A stretch of 21,365 bases of DNA from an uncultured Collinsella sp. (GTDB lineage: Bacteria; Actinomycetota; Coriobacteriia; Coriobacteriales; Coriobacteriaceae): contig UQUD01000027.1 in the NCBI GenBank assembly GCA_900544225.1, positions 1 to 21,365 on the forward strand. Direction: 5' to 3'. Positions 7,684-13,758 of this stretch are shown piece by piece; positions within the stretch are counted from its first letter, which is position 1, and every line of letters starts with the position of its first letter. The notes under the pieces were generated by a model. That model had not been told where the DNA came from and made no database searches. It saw nothing but the letters and a program-made list of their open reading frames with translations. The position numbers were made by a program, and so were the translations under genes.

Positions 7684-8045
7684 CGGAAAGCGTGTCCCGG
7701 ATTATAGCTCCAGAGTGGGATGGCCTTTCCGGATCGGCCCCTCGCGGAAAATGCATCCCGGAATGAGCGCTCAGACTGGGACGCACTTTCCGGATCGGCC
7801 TTCAAGCGGAAGCTGCGTCCCGGATTCTGGCTCCAGAGTGGGATGCCGTTTCCGGTTGAGGTCTCTGGCGGAAGCTGTATCCCGGAATCGAGCTTCAGAG
7901 CGGGACGTGCTTTCCCGTCAGGAGCTCAAGTGGAAACTACGTCCCGGATTCAAGCCTCGGAATGGGACGTGCTTTCCGGATGGGCTTCAAGCGGAAACTG
8001 TGTCCCAGAATCGACATGGCTTCAAGTGGAAAGCGCGTCTTAGAA
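7684..8045 (+). repeat. Array 3 of the 61-62 bp hairpin repeat, five full units and two broken ones
   Basis: Full 49 bp units start at 7684, 7745, 7807, 7869 and 7931. A sixth unit begins at 7992 but loses its right arm after about 8020, and only a left arm (TGGAAAGCGCGTC) is seen at 8027, 35 bases later instead of 62. An 11 bp direct duplication (TGTCGGCGGAA at 7667 and 7678) marks the left edge. The break in phase at the right edge coincides with the ATPase-like fragment that follows, suggesting a deletion joint. From 7590 to 7683 no gene or clear terminator was seen. Confidence 0.88.
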
Positions 8046-8148
8046 TACCGCGCCGGCGTTTTTGGCGGTTGTGGTGGGCAAGGGGGGCATCGCCTACACA
8101 CGCGACGACGGCGTGGCGGTGATCCCCATGGCGGCACTTGGGGCGTAG
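8044..8148 (+). pseudogene. C-terminal fragment resembling a DUF4143-type ATPase
   Basis: The frame ending at the TAG 8146-8148 reads PAFLAVVVGKGGIAYTRDD followed by GVAVIPMAALGA. It has no start codon with a ribosome site and is cut off upstream by a stop at 8041-8043, inside the decayed end of array 3. The pattern of a beta-rich stretch, an Asp-Asp-Gly turn and a short IP tail resembles the end of bacterial AAA ATPases of the DUF4143 type, a second common accessory family. I read it as the remnant of a gene whose body was deleted. The family assignment is from memory of such C-termini and is uncertain. Confidence 0.45.
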
Positions 8149-8396
8149 TGGTTTTGCGGGGCGTCGGGCTTCCTTTACCGAAAATCCATTTGGTAAACCA
8201 GATGCTCGCGGATAGAATAAAGTTGACGGCAGCCCAAGTGGTGAAGAGCTGGGCAGCGCCGTTGCTTGGTCAAGAGGTCAATGCCTTAATGGCAGCGACT
8301 TGTTATGCTTCGAATGCTGCTTGAGTGCCTCGGAAAGTTCGATAAGCGCCGTGAAGAGCGAGACCAAAGCAACCAAGAGCTCTACGAGCTCTGATG
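8149..8396. other. Intergenic DNA without a supported gene
   Basis: No frame here has both a start with a ribosome site and a recognisable product. On the minus strand, 8445 to 8278 can be read as 55 codons with one in-frame TGA (8424-8422), whose second half is hydrophobic (LVELLVALVSLFTALIEL) and ends in a basic tail. It may be the relic of a small membrane peptide gene. The sequence GAGCTCTACGAGCTC near the terminator is a short inverted repeat. Confidence 0.4.
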
Positions 8397-8442
8397 GGCC
8401 CGGGATGACCTCTGATTCAAGTCACCGGGCCTCAATCTTTTT
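8397..8442 (+). terminator. Probable intrinsic terminator
   Basis: GGCCCGG (8397-8403) pairs with CCGGGCC (8425-8431), extended by TGAC (8406-8409) with GTCA (8421-8424) after a two-base bulge. It is followed by TCAATCTTTTT. It would stop transcription from the ATPase island before the exonuclease gene. Confidence 0.6.
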
Positions 8443-8604
8443 CATGCATTTGAATAGAGTGGGCGACTCTCTTGGGGCCGTCTGCATGGCGTGTGCTTGA
8501 CGCATGGTATTGCGCCCCGCTTTCATGTCCGCACGGGCGCCTATCCTTACGGCAATGTAGCCGCCTATGTAGCAAGCGGCAGGCAATGGAGAAAGGCCCT
8601 AACC

Positions 8605-9339
8605 GTGTCAGCTGAAAAGACGCCGTGTATCTCGGCTATCGATACGACGAACTTTGCGCGCCAGATTGTGCTGGACTTTGAGTTTGCGCCGGTGCCAAAG
8701 CAGCGCCAACGCCGTGGACTGCGCAACGAGATTATTGAGGTCGGCGCCGTCAAGCTCGATTACCACGGCAACGTTATGGGCGAGTTCTCGCAGTTTGTGC
8801 AGACAGAATTTACCGAAGGCGTTGCGTTTCCCGTTCGCGAGCTTACGGGGATATCGGCTGTGGACACCGCGATGGCCGATCCGCTCTACGTGGTGATCAA
8901 AAGGCTCAGCGATTGGATCGGTCGCTACTCCGCCCAAGTGGTCTGTTGGAGCGGGACGGACCGTCGACAGCTTTTGACCGAGTGTCAGGCAAAGCGCATC
9001 GACTTTTCCGCATTTCCTACGGATTGGGCCGACCTGCAGGCGTTTTACACCTCGATCATGGACGTGGGCAGCCACGGGTGCGTCTCGTTGAGTGACGCGG
9101 CAACGTGGTTTGGCATCGAGTTTGACGAGTCGACGGGGCACGCCCACAGCGCCCTGGCCGATGCGCGCGTGACCGCCAAGTTGCTCAAGCAGGTGATGGA
9201 CGGGGACTACCGCGTGAGCCCGCGCGCCCAGGAAGTCCGTCAACGGTGGGGGATGGGCGAGCGAGCTCAGACGCGCCTTTCCAGCAAATGCCCCGAGCTG
9301 GGCGACCTGCTGCTGAAGCTGAAGGCGGAGGGGAGGTAG
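8605..9339 (+). CDS. DnaQ-family DEDDh 3'-5' exonuclease
   Basis: The protein is 244 residues from a GTG start at 8605, chosen because GGAGAAAGG ends eight bases upstream; the open frame reaches further back without a ribosome site. All DEDDh residues are present: Asp24 and Glu26 (VLDFEFAPV), Asp119 (WSGTDRRQL) and His181 with Asp186 (HSALADARV). The EIIEVGAVKLD and LTGIS stretches are also typical. This is a stand-alone exonuclease of the DNA polymerase III epsilon / KapD type rather than a polymerase subunit, as no polymerase gene is nearby. It probably trims DNA or RNA 3' ends; the natural substrate cannot be told. Its neighbours give no functional link. Confidence 0.85.
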   Translation: MSAEKTPCISAIDTTNFARQIVLDFEFAPVPKQRQRRGLRNEIIEVGAVKLDYHGNVMGEFSQFVQTEFTEGVAFPVRELTGISAVDTAMADPLYVVIKRLSDWIGRYSAQVVCWSGTDRRQLLTECQAKRIDFSAFPTDWADLQAFYTSIMDVGSHGCVSLSDAATWFGIEFDESTGHAHSALADARVTAKLLKQVMDGDYRVSPRAQEVRQRWGMGERAQTRLSSKCPELGDLLLKLKAEGR

Positions 9340-9449
9340 GCCTTTTGAGAACGCCATTCGGTTTGGCATGGCGGGACTGTAAGCGCGACTTCGCCCTGCT
9401 GTTTGAATCGAAGCGTCAACCAGTATGGCGAGCTGTCTGGTCTGTCTGC

Positions 9450-9872
9450 CTACGCCCCCGCAATCCCGCGCGCGGCACTCAGCAGCTCATATTCCCCCTG
9501 GCTCCACTGGTGCAGCTCGGCGGCGCCGACGGCATCGCGACACAGATTCAGGAACACCTCGGCACCCTTGCAGAGGCACTCGCGGGCAAAGTCACCCGAG
9601 CCGCTTGCGATGCACGTGCCGTCTGCAAACAGCTTCCAACTCGACGGCTCGCGCGAGTCATCTCCGAGCAGCTTGATCTGCAAAACGTGCGGGTCGCCGG
9701 CGGCGCAGAGCTCTTCCTCGAGTTTCTGCATCGTAAAGCGCATCTGGTGGGAGAGGCTGCTCTTGACCAAAGCCGAGGCATAGCCGTTCGGCTTATCAAG
9801 AAGATGCATTCGCTTTGGTTTGGCGACCAGGTTGTGGAAGTTGCGCTCGCTGCGCACAGAGAAATTGTCCAT
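9450..9872 (-). CDS. Conserved-looking hypothetical protein, 140 residues
   Basis: I do not recognise this protein. The start (MDNFSVRSER) is placed at 9872 because AAAGGAG lies five bases upstream; the longer frame back to 10085 runs through a hairpin and has no ribosome site. The protein is soluble, with a basic N-terminal third (KPKRMHLLDKP), a likely mixed alpha/beta middle (PHVLQIKLLG, then WKLFADGTCIASG) and four cysteines (56, 87, 99, 101). It has no signal peptide or membrane segment. It converges with the exonuclease gene across 110 bases in which no clear terminator was found. Good codon use and the ribosome site support a real gene. Confidence 0.65.
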   Translation of the reverse strand: MDNFSVRSERNFHNLVAKPKRMHLLDKPNGYASALVKSSLSHQMRFTMQKLEEELCAAGDPHVLQIKLLGDDSREPSSWKLFADGTCIASGSGDFARECLCKGAEVFLNLCRDAVGAAELHQWSQGEYELLSAARGIAGA

Positions 9873-10021
9873 ACGGACTCCTTTCATCGATGTTGGCAGG
9901 GCCACCGTGCCTCTTGGCCGGTTGGCGTCGGGATCGTGGAGCCAACTCTCTACCCCGACTCTGGATAAAACGCGCCCACTCCTTGCGGGCACGATGGAGT
10001 CTATCAGCGCGCGCGGACAGA

Positions 10022-10065
10022 AATCAAGCGCCGCCTGCGAAATGATGTGCAGACGGCGCTTGATT
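10022..10065 (-). terminator. Long hairpin, possible terminator downstream of the 334-residue gene
   Basis: Bases 10022-10038 pair with 10049-10065 at 16 of 17 positions around a 10-base loop (core ATCAAGCGCCG / CGGCGCTTGAT). On the minus strand it is followed by only a short T-run (GATTTCTG), so termination may be weak. It lies between the end of the 10245-11249 gene and the start of the 9450-9872 gene. Confidence 0.5.
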
Positions 10066-10090
10066 ACGCGGCAATTATTCGGCAAACATC

Positions 10091-10222
10091 CGGAAAAGTG
10101 TCGAAATCAGCCGTATGAAAGTACGGAAAAGTGTCAAATTCGAGCCGCCCAAATTACGGAAAAGTGTCGAAATGGGCGCGTGGAAATCACGGAAAAGTGT
10201 AAAACCGCACGTAAACAGGGGT
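10091..10222. repeat. Four direct repeats with an exact 33 bp period
   Basis: The motif CGGAAAAGTGT followed by CGAAAT or a variant starts at 10091, 10124, 10157 and 10190, exactly 33 bp apart. The second half of each unit varies but tends to contain a CG-rich core and end in AAnTA before the next copy. It is unrelated to the 62 bp hairpin repeat. It fills most of the 372-base space 9873-10244, in which no gene was found. Its period being a multiple of three lets one plus-strand frame run through, but that frame lacks a ribosome site. Possible roles are a protein-binding iteron set or a fragment of a longer repeat array. Confidence 0.8.
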
Positions 10223-10244
10223 GCGGCATAGCTTATGTTCCAAC

Positions 10245-11249
10245 CTAGCTGTTGGGGTCGCCCTTGAGGGTGTTGATGTCCAGGTACTGGTTGTCGTCCT
10301 CTTTTTGCTGCGTTGCCGATTCGGACGCGGTGGGGCCGCGGAATAGCTGGAATCCCTCAAACGCAATCACGCCGAGCAGAGCGATGATGATGGCGATAAA
10401 GACAACCTTTGCCGCCTGCGAAAACTCCGAAAAGCGCGGCGCTTCTTCTTCGCTGTGGTAATCGGCAGCGCGCTTATCGTCGGTGCCGTGGGTATACGAC
10501 GATGCCGAGGCTGCCTTTACGCTCGCTTGGTTGCAATCGGCAGAGGGCGCGGCGGCAAACGGGTCGCGAGAATATCCGCTCGACGTTTGGCCGTAATCCT
10601 CGGTTTCGATGCGGCCTGCGCGAGGCTGTTCGCTCGGGCGGTTGGCATATGCTGCGGTGTTGTCGTATGCGGAGTCGCGTTTCTCGGCAGCCGCAAACAG
10701 GGGGTTTACCGGAATGTCGAGCACCGGCATGCCGCTCGAGGTCTCGTCCAGATCTGCCGCCGCCCAGGAATCAAAGGCAAACTGGCGGTTGGAAAGATCA
10801 TCCAGATCCATGACAGGCGGCTCGAGCTCGGCCTCGGGCTGGGGTTCGGGAGCCGCGTATGTCGGCTGCTGCGGGGTGGCATACGCGGGCGCGCTGCTGG
10901 GCGCATGGCGCTGTGTCGCTGCAGCGAGAAACGCCGCCGTCTCGGACGGATCGCTAGCAGGACGGGGTGCAGGGGCGGCGTTACGCGTCGTCTGCACGAT
11001 AGGACGGGTGGCAAAGTCGTCCGCGGGCACGGATGCCGGGGCGGGCGTGGCGGAAGGCACGGGCTTTGCACTTGTCGGGCGAACCCCGCCGCCTATGAGT
11101 TCCTCGGCGGTCCAAGGGCGGTCGCTCATCACGTCGTCGAGGCTCAACGCAAACAGATCGTCTTCACCCTCGTCAAACGCGCGTTTCGCATGCCTGGCGC
11201 CAGAAACGGTGCCTCCGCGGCCGTTGCGTGATGCGTTGCTCGACCCCAT
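10245..11249 (-). CDS. Single-pass membrane protein with long Pro/Ala-rich N-terminal region
   Basis: A 334-residue protein. Residues 1-275 are low in complexity, rich in Ala, Pro, Ser, Asp and Glu, and likely disordered. One membrane segment lies at about 279-303 (VVFIAIIIALLGVIAF), then a short acidic tail. There is no signal peptide, so the long N-terminal part is probably cytoplasmic with the tail outside. No enzymatic motif was recognised. The start at 11249 (MGSSNASRN) is preferred over 11282 because AAAGGA lies nine bases before it and a TATAAT at 11290-11285 would place the transcript start almost on the earlier ATG. The architecture resembles cell-envelope or division-linked proteins of Actinobacteria, but no function is assigned. 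Confidence 0.75.
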   Translation of the reverse strand: MGSSNASRNGRGGTVSGARHAKRAFDEGEDDLFALSLDDVMSDRPWTAEELIGGGVRPTSAKPVPSATPAPASVPADDFATRPIVQTTRNAAPAPRPASDPSETAAFLAAATQRHAPSSAPAYATPQQPTYAAPEPQPEAELEPPVMDLDDLSNRQFAFDSWAAADLDETSSGMPVLDIPVNPLFAAAEKRDSAYDNTAAYANRPSEQPRAGRIETEDYGQTSSGYSRDPFAAAPSADCNQASVKAASASSYTHGTDDKRAADYHSEEEAPRFSEFSQAAKVVFIAIIIALLGVIAFEGFQLFRGPTASESATQQKEDDNQYLDINTLKGDPNS

Positions 11250-11284
11250 CTTGTTCCATCCTTTCGAAATATTCGCATTCATCG

Positions 11285-11290
11285 ATTATA
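11285..11290 (-). promoter_or_regulatory. -10 hexamer of the membrane-protein gene
   Basis: A perfect TATAAT on the minus strand, 36 bases before the preferred start at 11249. No convincing -35 box is present 16-18 bases upstream. It also helps decide the start codon, because the earlier ATG at 11282 would be nearly at the transcript 5' end. Confidence 0.5.
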
Positions 11291-11333
11291 TGGAACTTGC
11301 CTTGCGGCCGACTCTCGGATTCGTGCATTCCAG

Positions 11334-11372
11334 AACTCGCGCCCAAAAGGGGAGGGGCGATCCGGCCGAGTT
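11334..11372 (-). terminator. Hairpin after the regulator gene
   Basis: AACTCG (11334-11339) and CGCCC (11340-11344) pair with GGGCG (11355-11359) and CGAGTT (11367-11372), with a seven-base bulge on one side. It lies immediately downstream of the regulator's stop on the minus strand. The T-run is in the loop rather than after the stem, so this is only a possible terminator. Confidence 0.4.
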
Positions 11373-11374
11373 GC

Positions 11375-12028
11375 CTACTTGTCGCCGGCGGCAGCCTTTG
11401 CCTCGTTGAGGTAGCTATAGAAGCTGTACTTTGAGATGCCAAAGAACTCGCAGGCGCGCTCGCTCGATTTGGAGATAAGGAAGGCGCCGCGGCGGTCGAG
11501 GTATCCGATAGCGCGAATGCGCTCGTCCTTGGTCATGAGGGCGGCGGGCTTGCCCACGTACTGCTCGCACTCGCGCAGCAGATCCTCGAGCAGGTCGCCG
11601 ATGTTTTTGGTGATGGGCTCGGGCTCGGTGTATCCCTTGTCGCCCGTGCCGGTGAGCGCGTCGAGCGAGCGCTCAAAAGCCTTCATGAGTGTAATGTCAA
11701 AGTTAATGCCCAAAATGCCGACGGGCTTGCCCTCGTCGTTGCGGATAAAGATGGTCGAGGACTTGAGCAGCTTGCCATCGGCGGTTTTGGTGAGGTATGG
11801 CTCGCGGTCGTGCACGTCGGTGGTGCCATCGTGCATGGACTCAAGCACAATATGGCTGGGACCGTCACCTAGTTTGCGCCCGCTGACGTGGCCGTTTTCG
11901 ATCACTACGATGGAGTGGTCCACGTCCTCGGTCTCCAAGTCGTGGACGACGACTTCGCAGTTGGGGCCAAACTGGAGCGCCAGGCCGTGTGCAAGGCGCT
12001 TGTAAAACTCTATCTGTGCGGGGGTCAT
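11375..12028 (-). CDS. YheO-like PAS/HTH transcriptional regulator, probable regulator of the ygeX cluster
   Basis: A 217-residue protein with the two-domain plan of the YheO/DauR family. Residues about 5-117 form a YheO-type PAS domain (GPNCEVVVHDLE near the start, IFIRNDEGKPVGILGINFD near the end). Residues about 165-212 form the C-terminal helix-turn-helix (TKDERIRAIGYLDRRGAFL, then CEFFGISKYSFYSYLNE). Members sense a small ligand through the PAS domain and control amino-acid or purine catabolic genes. The gene is divergent from ygeX across 277 bases containing nested inverted repeats, which makes the ygeX-hyuA genes its likely target (inference). The ATG at 12028 follows AGGAAGG. Confidence 0.85.
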   Translation of the reverse strand: MTPAQIEFYKRLAHGLALQFGPNCEVVVHDLETEDVDHSIVVIENGHVSGRKLGDGPSHIVLESMHDGTTDVHDREPYLTKTADGKLLKSSTIFIRNDEGKPVGILGINFDITLMKAFERSLDALTGTGDKGYTEPEPITKNIGDLLEDLLRECEQYVGKPAALMTKDERIRAIGYLDRRGAFLISKSSERACEFFGISKYSFYSYLNEAKAAAGDK

Positions 12029-12156
12029 GGGTGCCTTCCTAAAAATTAGTTTGGGCTCACTTTGCCATAAACCACACCTGTTCGCAAATAACGAAAGCGT
12101 CGCTGCGTTATGTAACCGTTCGGCGGCGAAAAAGTACCGATTACGGCAACAAACAA

Positions 12157-12211
12157 TTTGTTAGGTTTAGCAATCAAAAAGTGTGATAGAACATTACTAA
12201 CAAACTTTTTG
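12157..12211. promoter_or_regulatory. Nested inverted repeats in the regulator-ygeX divergent region
   Basis: TTTGTTAG (12157-12164) is the exact inverse of CTAACAAA (12197-12204), with centres about four helical turns apart. Inside and overlapping it, CAAAAAGT (12175-12182) is the exact inverse of ACTTTTTG (12204-12211). The stretch is strikingly AT-rich for this genome. It is the natural place for the YheO-like regulator to bind and for the ygeX promoter, although no standard -35/-10 pair stood out. The ygeX start lies 95 bases further on. The rest of 12029-12305 holds no gene. Confidence 0.55.
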
Positions 12212-12305
12212 TTTGGCATCCACATAAAAGTTCAGCCGTGTGAATGGGATCGGGCTGAAACGCGTATGCGGGGGCCGGCAAGAGAGGACTTAAGGAGTTC
12301 ACCGT

Positions 12306-13520
12306 ATGGCCGATAAGATCCAGTGGGCGAGCAACACGATGCCCAAGAGCGATGACAAGCACTTGGGAATCATGAGTCTCGACCACGTGAAGAAGGCCCG
12401 TGCCTTCCACCAGTCGTTCCCCCAGTACACCGTCACTCCGCTTGCCCGCCTGGACGGCCAGGCCGCGCGCCTGGGCCTGTCCAACCTGTGCGTTAAGGAC
12501 GAGAGCTATCGCTTTGGCCTCAACGCCTTTAAGGTCCTGGGCGGTTCGTTTGCCATGGCCAACTACATTGCCGACGAGACCGGCAAGGACGTTGCCGAGT
12601 GCACCTTCGATTACCTGACTTCCGATCAGCTGGCCAAGGACTTTGGCCAGGCTACCTTCTTTACCGCCACCGACGGCAACCATGGCCGCGGCGTGGCATG
12701 GGCTGCCAACAAGCTGGGCCAGAAGGCCGTCGTGCACATGCCCAAGGGTTCTACCAAGCCCCGCTTCGATAACATCGCCGCCGAGGGCGCCACGGTGACC
12801 ATCGAAGAGGTCAACTACGACGAGTGCGTGCGCATGGCCGCCGCCGAGGCTGACGCCTGCGAGCGTGGCGTCATCGTTCAGGACACCGCCTGGGAGGGCT
12901 ACGAGAAGATCCCGTCCTGGATCATGGAGGGTTACGGCACCATGGCTTCCGAGGCTGCCGAGCAGCTGCGCGAGATGGCCATCAACCGCCCGACGCACGT
13001 GTTTGTCCAGGCTGGCGTGGGTTCGCTCGCGGGCGCCGTGGTGGGCTACTTCACCAACCTGTATCCCGATAACCCGCCCACCTTCGTTGTGGTCGAGTGC
13101 GCTCCGGCCGCCTGCCTGTACAAGGGTGCTGCCGCCGGCGACGGCGATCCGCGCATCGTGGACGGCGACATGCCCTCCATCATGGCCGGCCTGTGCTGCG
13201 GCGAGCCCAACATCTTGGGCTGGGATATCCTGCGCAACCACACCGCTGCCTTCGTGTCCTGCCCCGACTGGGTCACCGCTCGCGGCATGCGCACCCTGGG
13301 CGCCCCCGAGAAGGGCGACCCGCGCGTCATCTCCGGCGAGTCCGGCGCGGTGACCACCGGCCTGGTCGAGACCCTCATGCTCGATCCCGAGTACGCCGAG
13401 CTCAAGGAGCTCATCGGCCTGGACAAGACGAGCTCCGTGCTCTGCTTCTCCACCGAGGGCGACACGGATCCGGATCAGTACCGTCGCATCGTCTGGGAGG
13501 GCGAGTACCCCACCTGCTAG
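12306..13520 (+). CDS. ygeX: 2,3-Diaminopropionate ammonia-lyase
   Basis: A 404-residue fold-type II PLP enzyme that turns 2,3-diaminopropionate into pyruvate and two ammonia. Lys76 in NAFKVLGG is the PLP Schiff-base lysine. ATDGNHGRGVAW (about 121-132) is the substrate/phosphate loop whose Asp is the second catalytic residue in the E. coli enzyme. QAGVGSLAGAVVGYF is the glycine-rich loop. Length and motifs match E. coli YgeX. In the urate pathway this step recovers carbon as pyruvate. AAGGAG lies eight bases before the ATG. It is the first gene of the right-hand cluster and is separated from ygeY by a large structured spacer. Its codon use is strongly biased, as in highly expressed genes. 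Confidence 0.95.
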   Translation: MADKIQWASNTMPKSDDKHLGIMSLDHVKKARAFHQSFPQYTVTPLARLDGQAARLGLSNLCVKDESYRFGLNAFKVLGGSFAMANYIADETGKDVAECTFDYLTSDQLAKDFGQATFFTATDGNHGRGVAWAANKLGQKAVVHMPKGSTKPRFDNIAAEGATVTIEEVNYDECVRMAAAEADACERGVIVQDTAWEGYEKIPSWIMEGYGTMASEAAEQLREMAINRPTHVFVQAGVGSLAGAVVGYFTNLYPDNPPTFVVVECAPAACLYKGAAAGDGDPRIVDGDMPSIMAGLCCGEPNILGWDILRNHTAAFVSCPDWVTARGMRTLGAPEKGDPRVISGESGAVTTGLVETLMLDPEYAELKELIGLDKTSSVLCFSTEGDTDPDQYRRIVWEGEYPTC

Positions 13521-13536
13521 CAGGCCTGACCTGTCC

Positions 13537-13654
13537 GGGTGGCGGAGCATATGTTTGCTCCCTGCTTGGACAGTCCTGCTCGCACGGAGAGCACATTAAG
13601 TGCTCTCCGGCTCGTGCGGAACTCGCGACGGAGCAAACGTATGCTCCGCCACCC
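13537..13654. repeat. Nested palindromic element between ygeX and ygeY
   Basis: Bases 13537-13561 and 13630-13654 are inverted copies matching at 24 of 25 positions, the single change giving a G-U pair. Inside lies GGAGAGCAC ATTAA GTGCTCTCC (13586-13608), flanked by CGCAC (13581-13585) and GTGCG (13614-13618). Each outer arm is also a small hairpin (GGAGCA...TGCTCC), and CTGTCC (13531-13536) can pair with GGACAG (13568-13573), so several mutually exclusive folds exist. No T-run follows. As RNA it could act as attenuator, processing site or stabiliser between ygeX and ygeY; as DNA it resembles a small dispersed palindromic element. Confidence 0.8.
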
Positions 13655-13758
13655 TACGTTTACTTGCTTGCCGGGTGCTCGACCTCACGCTGCTTGGCAC
13701 AAGTGATCTATCTGAAATATCTACCTGTAGGTAAACCCTTGTAGAAAGGTTGACTGTT

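Noticed and set aside
4006..8045. CRISPR arrays
   Set aside because: The regular spacing is suggestive, but the repeat units differ from each other, the 12-13 base linkers resemble one another, and no cas gene is in the window.
8300..8500. Plus-strand 66-residue frame before the exonuclease
   Set aside because: It crosses the terminator at 8397-8442, has no ribosome site and is Ser/Thr-rich without a recognisable pattern.
9820..10248. Plus-strand frame with 11-residue periodicity through the 33 bp repeats
   Set aside because: The periodicity follows from the DNA period; the frame has no ribosome site and its first part lies opposite the 140-residue gene.
13694..13723. Possible promoter (TTGGCA with TATCTA) before ygeY
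   Set aside because: The second hexamer matches the consensus at only three positions; too weak to list as a feature.
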